From positions 1 through 36,335 of the forward strand of contig URNT01000032.1 of NCBI GenBank assembly GCA_900549235.1: a DNA stretch of 36,335 nt, written 5' to 3'. Made by a program: the position numbers and the translations under genes. Numbering within the stretch: the stretch's first letter is position 1; each line of letters starts with the position of its first letter. Shown here one piece after another: positions 7,408 to 15,513 of this stretch. The notes beneath the pieces are model-generated. The model searched no databases. It had not been told where the DNA came from and saw only the letters and a list, made by a program, of their open reading frames with translations. The stretch is from an uncultured Clostridium sp. Lineage in GTDB: Bacteria > Bacillota > Clostridia > Lachnospirales > Lachnospiraceae.

Positions 7408-8723
7408 GCGGGAAAGGAAAAAAAGAGGGACTTTTAAATTTTAGGGACTGTATGAGCTTTTGTATCGGACAGATCATAGGATCTGGTATCATGGTACTGA
7501 CAGGAATCGCCTTGGCAAGAACAGGGAAGGGGGTTCCGCTTGGTTTTGTTGTAGCGGCAGGTATTATTATGATTACAATGGTTCCTTTGGCAGTGCTGGG
7601 ATCTGGTATGCCAGGAACTGGAGGCAATTATGTATATGTTCGTGAATTGATTGGAAGAAAAGCAGGATTTATATATGTAGTTATGTTTGCTGTTTCCCAA
7701 TGTCTGATTTCAACCTTTGCTTTGGGATTCGCTGATTATCTGAAAGCATTGATTCCCGGGATTAATGTAACGGTTACAGCAATGGCGCTTTTGATTTTAT
7801 GTACTGCTTTTAATATGGCAGGTGTGAAGACTGCAGCAAAACTTCAATCATTAATGGTAGTGATTCTTCTGGTGGCATTAGGCGCATATATTCTGTTTGG
7901 TCTTCCGAGAGTTGATTATGGTTCTTTTTTTGAACCAGGTGTGCTGATGCCTAATGGGTTTGTGAATTTCCTTGCTGCTTCAGCTTTATTATATTTTCCT
8001 ATGGGAGGAGCAAAGTTTATTGCAGAGCTTGGTGGAGAGATTGAAAATCCAGGAAAGACGATACCACGGTCCATGTTTCTTTCTACTGGTATTGTAGCAG
8101 TTTTTTATGCTCTTATGGGAGTTGTGGCGGCAGGTGTTCTTCCTGTGGAAGAGGTGGCAGGAAAAACTCTGGTTGTATCAGCTAAGCAGATATTTCCCAC
8201 TCCTATTTATTTGTTTTTTGTAATCGGCGGAGCATTATTTGCGTTGGCTACAACACTAAATGGAACACTTTCCTGGATTACAAAAGGACTGTATGTTGCA
8301 GCAAAGGAGGGGTGGATTCCAGAAAGCCTGGCAGATGAGAACCAGAAAGGTGTGCCTTATAAGCTGCTTATGATTTTCTTTGTGATTGGTGCTGTTCCGA
8401 TTCTGACAGGAATGGATGTTTCTTTTATATCATCTTTGGGTGTAGGCTTAACTGTTATATGTAATGTTCTTCCAGTAGGAGCTGCCTTCTTTTTTGCTAA
8501 GAAGAAGCCACAGGCTTATGAAAATGCCGCATTCAAGGTAGGGGTACCGGCATTAAAAGCGTTTACCATTATTTCGATTATCCTTCTTCTTCTGACTGGC
8601 TGGCTGAATTTAAAGGATCTGACAGCGACAGCCTGGATCAGTCTTGGAATTTTTGCAGTTATCTGTGTTGTATACACAAATCTGCGCGAGGATTATGTGT
8701 TGAAGAAACAAGAAGGAAAATAA
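7404..8723 (+). CDS. APC-superfamily amino acid permease
   Basis: A 439-residue integral membrane transporter with about 12 hydrophobic segments and the APC hallmarks GQIIGSGIMVLTGIAL in helix 1 (residues 22-37) and a Gly/Pro-rich helix 3 (GSGMPGTGGNYVYVRELIG). Such proteins import amino acids or amines by proton or sodium symport or exchange. Its start overlaps the stop of the PLP enzyme gene, so uptake and PLP chemistry are probably matched to the same compound. Exchange of substrate for product (antiport) is also possible. Exact substrate not readable. Confidence 0.9.
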   Translation: MSGKGKKEGLLNFRDCMSFCIGQIIGSGIMVLTGIALARTGKGVPLGFVVAAGIIMITMVPLAVLGSGMPGTGGNYVYVRELIGRKAGFIYVVMFAVSQCLISTFALGFADYLKALIPGINVTVTAMALLILCTAFNMAGVKTAAKLQSLMVVILLVALGAYILFGLPRVDYGSFFEPGVLMPNGFVNFLAASALLYFPMGGAKFIAELGGEIENPGKTIPRSMFLSTGIVAVFYALMGVVAAGVLPVEEVAGKTLVVSAKQIFPTPIYLFFVIGGALFALATTLNGTLSWITKGLYVAAKEGWIPESLADENQKGVPYKLLMIFFVIGAVPILTGMDVSFISSLGVGLTVICNVLPVGAAFFFAKKKPQAYENAAFKVGVPALKAFTIISIILLLLTGWLNLKDLTATAWISLGIFAVICVVYTNLREDYVLKKQEGK

Positions 8724-8747
8724 AAATCAGTTCAGTAAGAGGTGTTT

Positions 8748-10022
8748 ATGAGATCATATGCGATCATAGGATTTGGAACAGCCGGTTACCATGCGGCCAA
8801 GGCAATACGGGAAACGGATGCAGAGGCGGAGATTTATGTTTATTCCCATACCGGAGAAGGACCCTATAATCCAATGCTCACCACCTACCATGTCAGTGGG
8901 AAACTGTCCTATCAGGCCATGTTTCCCTTTGGCACGTTGGAGGAAATAAAAAAGGAGCTAAGGCTTTGTGTTATTTCACATAAAGTTTTAAGACTGTGGG
9001 CTTTGGAGCACAGAGTGGAGACGGAAGATGGCATAAGCCGGCAATACGATAAAATACTTGTATCTTCTGGGGCGTCTGCTATTGCACCTAAGGTAGAAGG
9101 TCTGGAGCAGAAAAATTATTTTCTGATGCGTACTAATGAGGATGCAGTCAGGCTACGAAGCCGTTTGGAAGCAGGTGATGTTAGGAGTGCTGTAGTAGTA
9201 GGAGCTTCTATGGTGGGGATTAAGGTGGTAGAATTGTTGTCTGAACGTGGAATCCAGACGACCCTGGCTGATTTGGCTCCTTATATGTTTCCGACAGCTG
9301 CTTATGAAGAGGTGGCTCATGAAATTGAGAAACGTCTGAGGAGCCGCGGGATTCGCCTTTGTTTTGAAAATACAGTGGTTTACATGGAGAAAGAAAGAAA
9401 TCTACCCATGGCCCGGCTCACAAAGGGAGAATGTGTTCCAGCTGATATTGTGGTCATGTGTATTGGAACACGCCCTAATCTATCTTTTTTGGATTCAAAG
9501 GAGATCCGTATAAATAGGGGGCTTGTAGTAAATGAACAGATGGAAACCACCGTACCAGGTATTTACGGTGCAGGAGACTGCTGTGAGGGCTGGGACCTGG
9601 AGGGGCGTGAGACACGGATCATTGGCTTGTGGGCAAACGCAAATCATCAGGGAACGATTGCTGGAAACAGTATGACAGGAGGAACCAGGCGGTTTTCAGG
9701 CAATATCCTTCACAATATCACTCATTTTATGGGGATGGATTTTATCGGCTTTGGGGATACACGGATTCAGGGACAGGTATTGACTAGCGGAAGACTTGGG
9801 TCCGGGCTTTATATAAAAGCTGTATGCCGGGGAAATGAGATTGTAGGTGTTAATATCCTGGATCATTACAGGGTAAGCGGGATTGTTAAAAATTACATGC
9901 TCCGTCTCCTTCAAGGAGGGGGAAATGAACTGACCTCATTTCAGAAAAAGATGTTGCTGCATGCAGGAATGGATCGGAAGTTTATAGAAGAATTGGAGGA
10001 AACAGTCAGTGGAGCGGATTGA
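8748..10022 (+). CDS. FAD/NAD(P)-dependent oxidoreductase (electron entry subunit)
   Basis: A 424-residue pyridine-nucleotide oxidoreductase. FAD binds at the N-terminal IIGFGTAGYHAAK (residues 5-17) and the late IYGAGDCCEG; NAD(P)H at VVVGASMVGIKVVELL near 147-162. No CxxxxC redox disulfide is seen, so it belongs with rubredoxin/ferredoxin-reductase and NirB-like flavoproteins rather than thioredoxin or lipoamide reductases. ATG 8748 is chosen over GTG 8742 because AGAGGTG lies five bases ahead. The gene overlaps the molybdoenzyme gene by 14 bases. In context it most likely passes NAD(P)H electrons through the ferredoxin encoded two genes on to the molybdenum subunit. Confidence 0.87.
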   Translation: MRSYAIIGFGTAGYHAAKAIRETDAEAEIYVYSHTGEGPYNPMLTTYHVSGKLSYQAMFPFGTLEEIKKELRLCVISHKVLRLWALEHRVETEDGISRQYDKILVSSGASAIAPKVEGLEQKNYFLMRTNEDAVRLRSRLEAGDVRSAVVVGASMVGIKVVELLSERGIQTTLADLAPYMFPTAAYEEVAHEIEKRLRSRGIRLCFENTVVYMEKERNLPMARLTKGECVPADIVVMCIGTRPNLSFLDSKEIRINRGLVVNEQMETTVPGIYGAGDCCEGWDLEGRETRIIGLWANANHQGTIAGNSMTGGTRRFSGNILHNITHFMGMDFIGFGDTRIQGQVLTSGRLGSGLYIKAVCRGNEIVGVNILDHYRVSGIVKNYMLRLLQGGGNELTSFQKKMLLHAGMDRKFIEELEETVSGAD

Positions 10023-12159
10023 GCAGCTGTTGAAGGCTAAGATCCCCTGTCGGGAAACGGGGATTGAAGTAAGGCATACCATATGTGATATATGCAGTCC
10101 ATCTTTTCACTGCGGCATAGATGCTTATGTGAAGGATGAACGGGTTATAAAAATAGAGGGGACCAAGGGCCATCCGATGAATGATGGACTTTTGTGTACA
10201 AAGGGGCTTTCCAACCGGGAATATATTTACCGAAAGGACAGGATTTTGTCCCCGTTAAAAAGGGTTGGAAAAAAAGGAGAAGGGAAATTTGAAGAAATTA
10301 CATGGGAGGAGGCATATAGAATCTGTGCGGATGGACTGAATAGCCTAAAAAGAAAATATGGTCCAGACAGTGTGATGTTTTTTGGAGGCTATACTAAGTG
10401 GTTCCGTCCCTGGCTTCATCGGTTTGCCTATTCCTTTGGTACAGAAAATTATGCTACAGAGTCAAGCACCTGCTTCACTTCGGGTCTTATGGCCTGGAAG
10501 ACCGCAACAGGAACAGGAGCGAGGGCGGATATGGCAAATTGTGGATTGTTTTTGGGATGGGCTTTTAATCCTTATCATTCCCGGTATCTGAATGGAAAAA
10601 AGGCTGACGAAGCCAAGGCCAGAGGGGTTAAATTTATCATTGTAGACCCAAGGATCACACCGGCGGTAGAAAAACTGGCAGATATTCATCTTAGGCCCCG
10701 AGGCGGGACAGATGGGGCCCTGGCTTTGGGAATGGCTAATATACTGATTCAGAATGGATGGATTAATAAGGAATACATCGAAAAATATGTTCATGGCTTT
10801 GAAGCCTTTGCAGAATATGTAAAGAACTTTAATGAGAGAAATCTGGAGACCCTTACAGGTGTACCCTATGAACAGGCATTTGAGGCCTGCCGTATGATTT
10901 ATGAATATGGCCCTATGGCGATCAATGAGTCCAGCGCCCCACTTGCTCACCATAAGAATGGGATGCAGAATTACCGGGCTATTATGGCATTATCCGCTAT
11001 CACAGGAAACTATGATAGGAAAGGAGGACAGCTTCCTGTCTGGCATACCTATATTCATCAGGCATCAGGTTTCTTGACAAAGGAAGAGGAATTTATCAGT
11101 CAGGTAAAGCCGGTGGGCGGCAGAAAGCCAGTTGGGGCAGAACGATTTCCGCTGTGGTATGAATTGGAGGGGGAGGCCCAGGCAACAGATCTTACAAGGC
11201 AGATTTTGGAAGAAACTCCATATCCTATAAAAGGGATGATGGCTATGGGACTTAACATTCGAATGCTGCCAGATACAAAGCAGATGGTAGAAGCCCTTGA
11301 AAAGTTGGATTTTTTTGTGGATACAGATTTGTTTCTTACAGACGCAGTCAAATATGCAGATCTGGTTCTTCCAGCCTGTTCTTCTTTTGAGAGAGGTGAA
11401 TTTAAAACCTATCCAGGAGGCTATGCGGTATATACAAATCCTGTAATCCCACCTTTGGGGCAAGCAAGGTCTGATGTACAGATCCTAAGTGAATTAGCAT
11501 CGGTTATGGGAATTGAGGATGGGCTATTGAGAAGCGGATATGAGAATTGCATACGCTTTATGCTTGGAGGGCTTTCTGTTACGGTAGAAGAATTAAAAGA
11601 GTCTGGTCTGCCTGTTTTGGTGCCGGAATTTGGTCCTTACATAGCAGGAACATATCTTGAGGGAGGCTGCCAGACAAAAAGTGGAAAGTTTGAATTGGAT
11701 TCCTGCCTGATTAAAGATCATCCTGAGTGGGGGTTGGATTCATTGCCTACTTATAAGGAACCTCTTGATCCTTCAAGAGAGGATCTATATCCTTTTACTC
11801 TTTGCGCCGGCGCTAGAATCCCCAATGCCCTTCATTCCAGACTTCATGAAGTTTCCTGGGTTAGGAGCTTAAGGCCGGAGCCTGGAGCAGAACTGTCTTT
11901 GGAGGATGCGGATCGTCTTGGAATTCAAGACGGAGATACAATAGAGCTGTATACACAACGGGGATCGATTTGTGTAAAGGCCCGGCCCACCTCCAGAGTT
12001 ATGCCGGGAACGGTATTTATGTATCATGGATATAAGGAGGCAAATGTAAACGGACTGATGGATAGGAATCATCTGGATCCGTATTCAGGTTTCCCAGCCT
12101 ACCGTTCTACACGGTGCGGCATCCGGAAGGGAGGAGAGAAAAATGGGACTGACGCTTGA
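10009..12159 (+). CDS. Bis-MGD molybdopterin oxidoreductase (DMSO reductase family), cytoplasmic
   Basis: A 716-residue catalytic subunit of the DMSO reductase superfamily. The N-terminal 4Fe-4S site uses C26, C29, C35 and C63, with an unusual five-residue gap between the second and third cysteines. The presumed molybdenum ligand is C155 in TESSTCFTSG. FIIVDPRITPAVEKLADIHL (203-222) and the C-terminal molydopterin dinucleotide-binding domain (from ~600, FTLCAGARIPNALHSR, ADRLGIQDGD) follow family order. No twin-arginine signal or membrane anchor gene is present, so it should act in the cytoplasm. The start is GTG 10009, with GGAGGA eight bases ahead, inside the previous gene. Substrate class (S-oxide, N-oxide, phenolic hydroxyl, hydratase-type chemistry) is not evident. 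Confidence 0.9.
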   Translation: MERIEQLLKAKIPCRETGIEVRHTICDICSPSFHCGIDAYVKDERVIKIEGTKGHPMNDGLLCTKGLSNREYIYRKDRILSPLKRVGKKGEGKFEEITWEEAYRICADGLNSLKRKYGPDSVMFFGGYTKWFRPWLHRFAYSFGTENYATESSTCFTSGLMAWKTATGTGARADMANCGLFLGWAFNPYHSRYLNGKKADEAKARGVKFIIVDPRITPAVEKLADIHLRPRGGTDGALALGMANILIQNGWINKEYIEKYVHGFEAFAEYVKNFNERNLETLTGVPYEQAFEACRMIYEYGPMAINESSAPLAHHKNGMQNYRAIMALSAITGNYDRKGGQLPVWHTYIHQASGFLTKEEEFISQVKPVGGRKPVGAERFPLWYELEGEAQATDLTRQILEETPYPIKGMMAMGLNIRMLPDTKQMVEALEKLDFFVDTDLFLTDAVKYADLVLPACSSFERGEFKTYPGGYAVYTNPVIPPLGQARSDVQILSELASVMGIEDGLLRSGYENCIRFMLGGLSVTVEELKESGLPVLVPEFGPYIAGTYLEGGCQTKSGKFELDSCLIKDHPEWGLDSLPTYKEPLDPSREDLYPFTLCAGARIPNALHSRLHEVSWVRSLRPEPGAELSLEDADRLGIQDGDTIELYTQRGSICVKARPTSRVMPGTVFMYHGYKEANVNGLMDRNHLDPYSGFPAYRSTRCGIRKGGEKNGTDA

Positions 12160-12664
12160 TCTTGATTTGAAAAAATGTACATCCTGCGGTGCATGTGCCA
12201 TTGCCTGTATGGACCAGAATGATATTGATATTGAACAGGGAATGACTCCGTTCAGGATGGTATTTGACTGGGAAAATAAGGAGAACAGGGAAAATAGGTA
12301 TCTGCATATTTCTATCGCATGCATGCATTGCATCGATGCTCCCTGTGTAACAGCCTGCCCAGGGGGATGTATTGAAAAGGATAAAAAGACAAATCTTACG
12401 ATATACGATAATACAAATTGTATTGGTTGTCACAGCTGTGCTATGGCCTGTCCTTTTGGTATTCCTTCTTTTGACCAAAATGGAAAGATGCGGAAATGTG
12501 ATGGCTGTGTCCTTAGACTGGAGCATGGTTTGGAGCCAGCCTGTGTCCGGGCTTGTCCAACAGGAGCGCTACGGTTGGTTTCAACAGAAGATATAAAAAC
12601 GGAAGACGAAGGAGGAGAATCCCTGCAAGCGCAGGGACGGAAGCTTTTAAGCTATCAGACCTGA
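12143..12664 (+). CDS. Four-cluster ferredoxin-type electron transfer subunit (DmsB/PhsB-like)
   Basis: A 173-residue iron-sulfur protein with sixteen cysteines in four blocks: C12-x2-C-x2-C-x3-C22, CMHCIDAPCVTAC, CIGCHSCAMAC and CDGC-x11-C-x3-C. This is the pattern of the four 4Fe-4S electron-transfer subunits that partner DMSO-reductase-type enzymes (DmsB, PhsB, PsrB). It starts inside the end of the molybdoenzyme gene (17-base overlap) with GGGAGGAGA ahead, a strong sign that the two proteins form a complex. No membrane anchor (DmsC/NrfD type) follows; the operon ends in a terminator, so electrons most likely come from the co-encoded flavoprotein rather than quinol. Confidence 0.93.
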   Translation: MGLTLDLDLKKCTSCGACAIACMDQNDIDIEQGMTPFRMVFDWENKENRENRYLHISIACMHCIDAPCVTACPGGCIEKDKKTNLTIYDNTNCIGCHSCAMACPFGIPSFDQNGKMRKCDGCVLRLEHGLEPACVRACPTGALRLVSTEDIKTEDEGGESLQAQGRKLLSYQT

Positions 12665-12665
12665 A

Positions 12666-12708
12666 AAAAGCGGATCCATGAGGCGTTATGTCAGATGGAT
12701 CCGCTTTT
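12666..12708 (+). terminator. Strong terminator of the molybdoenzyme operon
   Basis: Perfect 14-bp stem AAAAGCGGATCCAT (12666-12679) against ATGGATCCGCTTTT (12695-12708), beginning two bases after the ferredoxin stop. The AAAA/TTTT ends make it usable in both directions. Confidence 0.85.
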
Positions 12709-12713
12709 CAATA

Positions 12714-12742
12714 TTGTTTTTCTTTTCCTGCCCGTGTATAAT
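12714..12742 (+). promoter_or_regulatory. Sigma-A promoter of the ArAE/acyltransferase/esterase operon
   Basis: TTGTTT (12714-12719) and TATAAT (12737-12742) are separated by 17 bases, directly behind the preceding terminator and 48 bases ahead of the first gene. Confidence 0.65.
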
Positions 12743-12790
12743 AAATGATCATAGCAGTAGAATATAAGCACACCCCCAGGAGACCCCCCT

Positions 12791-13783
12791 ATGAAAACAC
12801 GCCCTCACACAATAAAAGTAATCAAGCTGGCCCTGGGAGCCGGACTTTCTTTTCTGATTGCAGAGTCCCTGGGCCTGGCTTACGCGTCCTCGGCAGGGGT
12901 CATCACCCTTTTAAGCATCCAGGATACCAAGCGGGAGACCCTTCGTGTAGTAGTCCGCCGCCTGGTCTCCTTTGGCGCCGCCCTGGTGCTGGCCTGGGGC
13001 GCATTTTCCCTGGCAGGCTATCATGCCCTGGGGCTTGCCCTGTTTTTACTGCTGTTTGCCGCTTTCTGCATCCGGTTTCATATGCAGGAGGGGATTTCTG
13101 TCAATACAGTCCTGATGAGCCATTTTCTTTCCGCCGGAACCATTTCTCTTCCGGCTATTGGCAATGAGCTGGCGCTTCTGTTTCTTGGGGCGGGGATGGG
13201 GATTCTTTTGAATCTCTATATTCCGGGAAAGAGACGGGAGATCACCCTGGCAAAGCAGGAGATCGAGGATCAGATGCGGGAAATCCTTCTTGGGCTGTCT
13301 TTTCTTGTGCCTCAGGAGGATATGCCAGAGCGGTTGTCCAGACTGGAGGAAACATTGGATAAAGGTGAGAAAAATGCCTTCCAGGATATGGAAAATCAGC
13401 TTCTCACCGACACCCGGTATCATTTAAGCTATATGAACCTGAGAAGGAACCAGACCGTGATGCTGGCGGGGATGAATGAAAACATCTGCCATTTAAAGAG
13501 CCTTCCCGCCCAGGCAGAGGCGGTGTCTGGCCTTTTCAGGGAAACCAGGTCCCGCTTTCACGAGTACAATAATGCCGCCGGCCTGCTGGACTCCCTCCAA
13601 AGGCTTAAGGAGGCCATGAGCCAGGAGCCACTGCCTGTTTCCAGGGATGAATTTGAGGACAGGGCGGTGCTGTTTGGGCTGATCTTGAAGCTGGAGCAGT
13701 TTCTGGAGGCAAAAAGGAGCTTTGTGGAGGGACTGACCCAGGAGGAGATAAGGACCTTCTGGACAGAGTATAAGGATCTGTAA
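12791..13783 (+). CDS. ArAE-type (aromatic acid exporter family) membrane protein
   Basis: A 330-residue protein with a hydrophobic N-terminal half (residues 10-150, about five to six membrane segments) and a soluble, charged, helical C-terminal half. This layout, and the N-terminal KLALGAGLSFLIAESLGLAYASSAGVITLLSI followed by TKRETLRVVVRRL, match the Firmicutes aromatic-acid-exporter-like family (ArAE_1 with its C-terminal domain). Family members are thought to export organic acids, though few have been tested. AGGAG lies eight bases ahead of the ATG. The downstream acyltransferase follows after 12 bases, so it may export a product of that enzyme. Confidence 0.75.
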   Translation: MKTRPHTIKVIKLALGAGLSFLIAESLGLAYASSAGVITLLSIQDTKRETLRVVVRRLVSFGAALVLAWGAFSLAGYHALGLALFLLLFAAFCIRFHMQEGISVNTVLMSHFLSAGTISLPAIGNELALLFLGAGMGILLNLYIPGKRREITLAKQEIEDQMREILLGLSFLVPQEDMPERLSRLEETLDKGEKNAFQDMENQLLTDTRYHLSYMNLRRNQTVMLAGMNENICHLKSLPAQAEAVSGLFRETRSRFHEYNNAAGLLDSLQRLKEAMSQEPLPVSRDEFEDRAVLFGLILKLEQFLEAKRSFVEGLTQEEIRTFWTEYKDL

Positions 13784-13795
13784 GGGAGAAAATCG

Positions 13796-15502
13796 ATGAA
13801 GAAAAATCCTCAGGGACGGAAATGGCACCGCCTGGACAACACAGGCAAGCTGTTTCCCATGATCGCAAATGAAAATCTCAGCAATGTATTCCGGGTGTCA
13901 GCCGTTTTAAAGGAGGAGGTAGTTCCGGAGCTTCTTCAGAGGGCTCTTGAGGAGGTGCTTCCATTTTTTAAGGGATTTTCCGTCCGGCTGAAGCGGGGCT
14001 TTTTCTGGTACTATTTTGAGGAAAATAAAAGACAGCCTTTCATTGAGGAGGAGCAGGGAGCGCCCTGCCGGTATATTGACCCCAAAAGCAATCAGATGTA
14101 TCTGTTCCGGGTTACTTATTTCAGGCGCCGGATCAACCTGGAGGTATTTCATGCGGTGACAGATGGAATGGGGGCTATGGAGTTTTTAAAGGCTCTGGTT
14201 ACCCGCTATCTGGATCTGCAGGCTGGAAGGGAAGGGACTGTGAAGCCCTGTGACACAGGCGGGCGGCGGGTGGCCGAGGACAGCTACTTAAAGAACTACA
14301 AAAAGCTGCCCAAGCGCCGCTACAGCTCCCGGCCTGCCTACTGGATTCGGGGCAGGCTGATCCCTGGAGGAGGCCAGTCCATTATCCAGGGAGAGCTGGA
14401 TCTGGGGCAGCTGAAGGAGGTTTGTAAGAGGCGGTCCGTCAGTGTTACCAGATACCTGGCGGCCTGCCTGATCTGGTCTATCTATGAGGGGCATATGGCC
14501 GGCCTGCCGGCGGCAGAGCCTATCGCCATTAACCTCCCCATCAATCTCCGGGCCTTTTTCGGCTCCAGCACCACCTCCAACTTTTTTGCTGTGATTTCAC
14601 TTGATTATAAGCCGGAGAAGGAGCATGAGAGCTTTGAGGCTATCCTGGAAAGTGTCTGCAGCCAGATGGATGAAAAAATCGTCAAGGAGAAGCTGGAGGA
14701 GATCATTTCCTACAATGTGTCCAACGAAAAGAAATGGTATGTAAGGATCCTGCCCCTCTTTATCAAATGGATGGCCCTGGGGATCATTTTCCGTAGAAAT
14801 GATCGTGCCCACACCATTACCCTGTCAAATATCGGGCCGGTGTTCCTTGAGGAGGAGTATCAGTCCTGTGTTGAAAATTTTCATATGATGATCGGTGTTT
14901 CCAGACGCCAGCCGGTAAAATGCGGTGTCTGCGCCTTCCAGGATAAGGTGACCTGCTCCTTTACCTCGGTTTACGATGACAGCCGCCTGGCAGATACCTT
15001 TTTCGGCCGCTTAAGGACAGAGGGGATACAGGTGCATACAAAGGGAAACGGCATGACAGCGGGAGAAACAGAGCAGGGGGACTATCCACAGGAGCCTTAT
15101 GGAAAAGCGCGGTGGAATCCCTTTTTCCGCCACCGCAATCCGGGAAAGCTGATCCTTTTGGGGACGGTGCTTATAGAGGCTTTTCTGGTCCTCATGGATG
15201 TGCTTCTTGGCTATCAGGCCTGGTCTGTGAATTATGGAATTCCGGGGGCGGTGCTCTTTGCGGATCTGGCTCTGGTCTTTCTGATCCTGGCGGACCGTAT
15301 GAACTGGCAGAGCTATTTTATGTATCAGATCGGCATTACTGCCTTCAGCTTCCTGCTGCTGCTTTTAAGGGCCGTGCGGCTGATCACAAAGCCCTGGGTG
15401 GCCCCTGCTACAGTGGCCCTTGCGGTGCTGATTCTGGGGGGAACCATTTTTATCGGGGACAGACGTTTTAAAAGTGAGTTAAAACGGAGATTTCACATAT
15501 AA
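13796..15502 (+). CDS. Condensation/alcohol-acetyltransferase-like acyltransferase with C-terminal membrane domain
   Basis: A 568-residue protein in two parts. Residues 1-430 resemble the chloramphenicol-acetyltransferase/condensation superfamily in its alcohol acetyltransferase branch: the catalytic motif HAVTDG is at 119-124 (H119, D123), and NLPINLRAFF (around 246) and SNIGP (around 342) follow the family order. Residues ~445-568 hold four to five hydrophobic segments ending in a basic tail, matching a small domain of unknown function that I recall from clostridial proteins. It would join an acyl-CoA or carrier-bound acyl group to an alcohol or amine at the membrane. AGGGAGA precedes the ATG. 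The esterase gene follows after 11 bases. Substrate unknown. Confidence 0.7.
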   Translation: MKKNPQGRKWHRLDNTGKLFPMIANENLSNVFRVSAVLKEEVVPELLQRALEEVLPFFKGFSVRLKRGFFWYYFEENKRQPFIEEEQGAPCRYIDPKSNQMYLFRVTYFRRRINLEVFHAVTDGMGAMEFLKALVTRYLDLQAGREGTVKPCDTGGRRVAEDSYLKNYKKLPKRRYSSRPAYWIRGRLIPGGGQSIIQGELDLGQLKEVCKRRSVSVTRYLAACLIWSIYEGHMAGLPAAEPIAINLPINLRAFFGSSTTSNFFAVISLDYKPEKEHESFEAILESVCSQMDEKIVKEKLEEIISYNVSNEKKWYVRILPLFIKWMALGIIFRRNDRAHTITLSNIGPVFLEEEYQSCVENFHMMIGVSRRQPVKCGVCAFQDKVTCSFTSVYDDSRLADTFFGRLRTEGIQVHTKGNGMTAGETEQGDYPQEPYGKARWNPFFRHRNPGKLILLGTVLIEAFLVLMDVLLGYQAWSVNYGIPGAVLFADLALVFLILADRMNWQSYFMYQIGITAFSFLLLLLRAVRLITKPWVAPATVALAVLILGGTIFIGDRRFKSELKRRFHI

Positions 15503-15513
15503 GGAGCAGATCG

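Noticed and set aside
7154..7700. Reverse-strand frames within the PLP enzyme and permease genes
   Set aside because: Low-complexity translations opposite well-supported genes.
12085..12526. Reverse-strand frames opposite the ferredoxin gene
   Set aside because: The plus strand shows sixteen correctly spaced cluster cysteines; the opposite frames have no family features.
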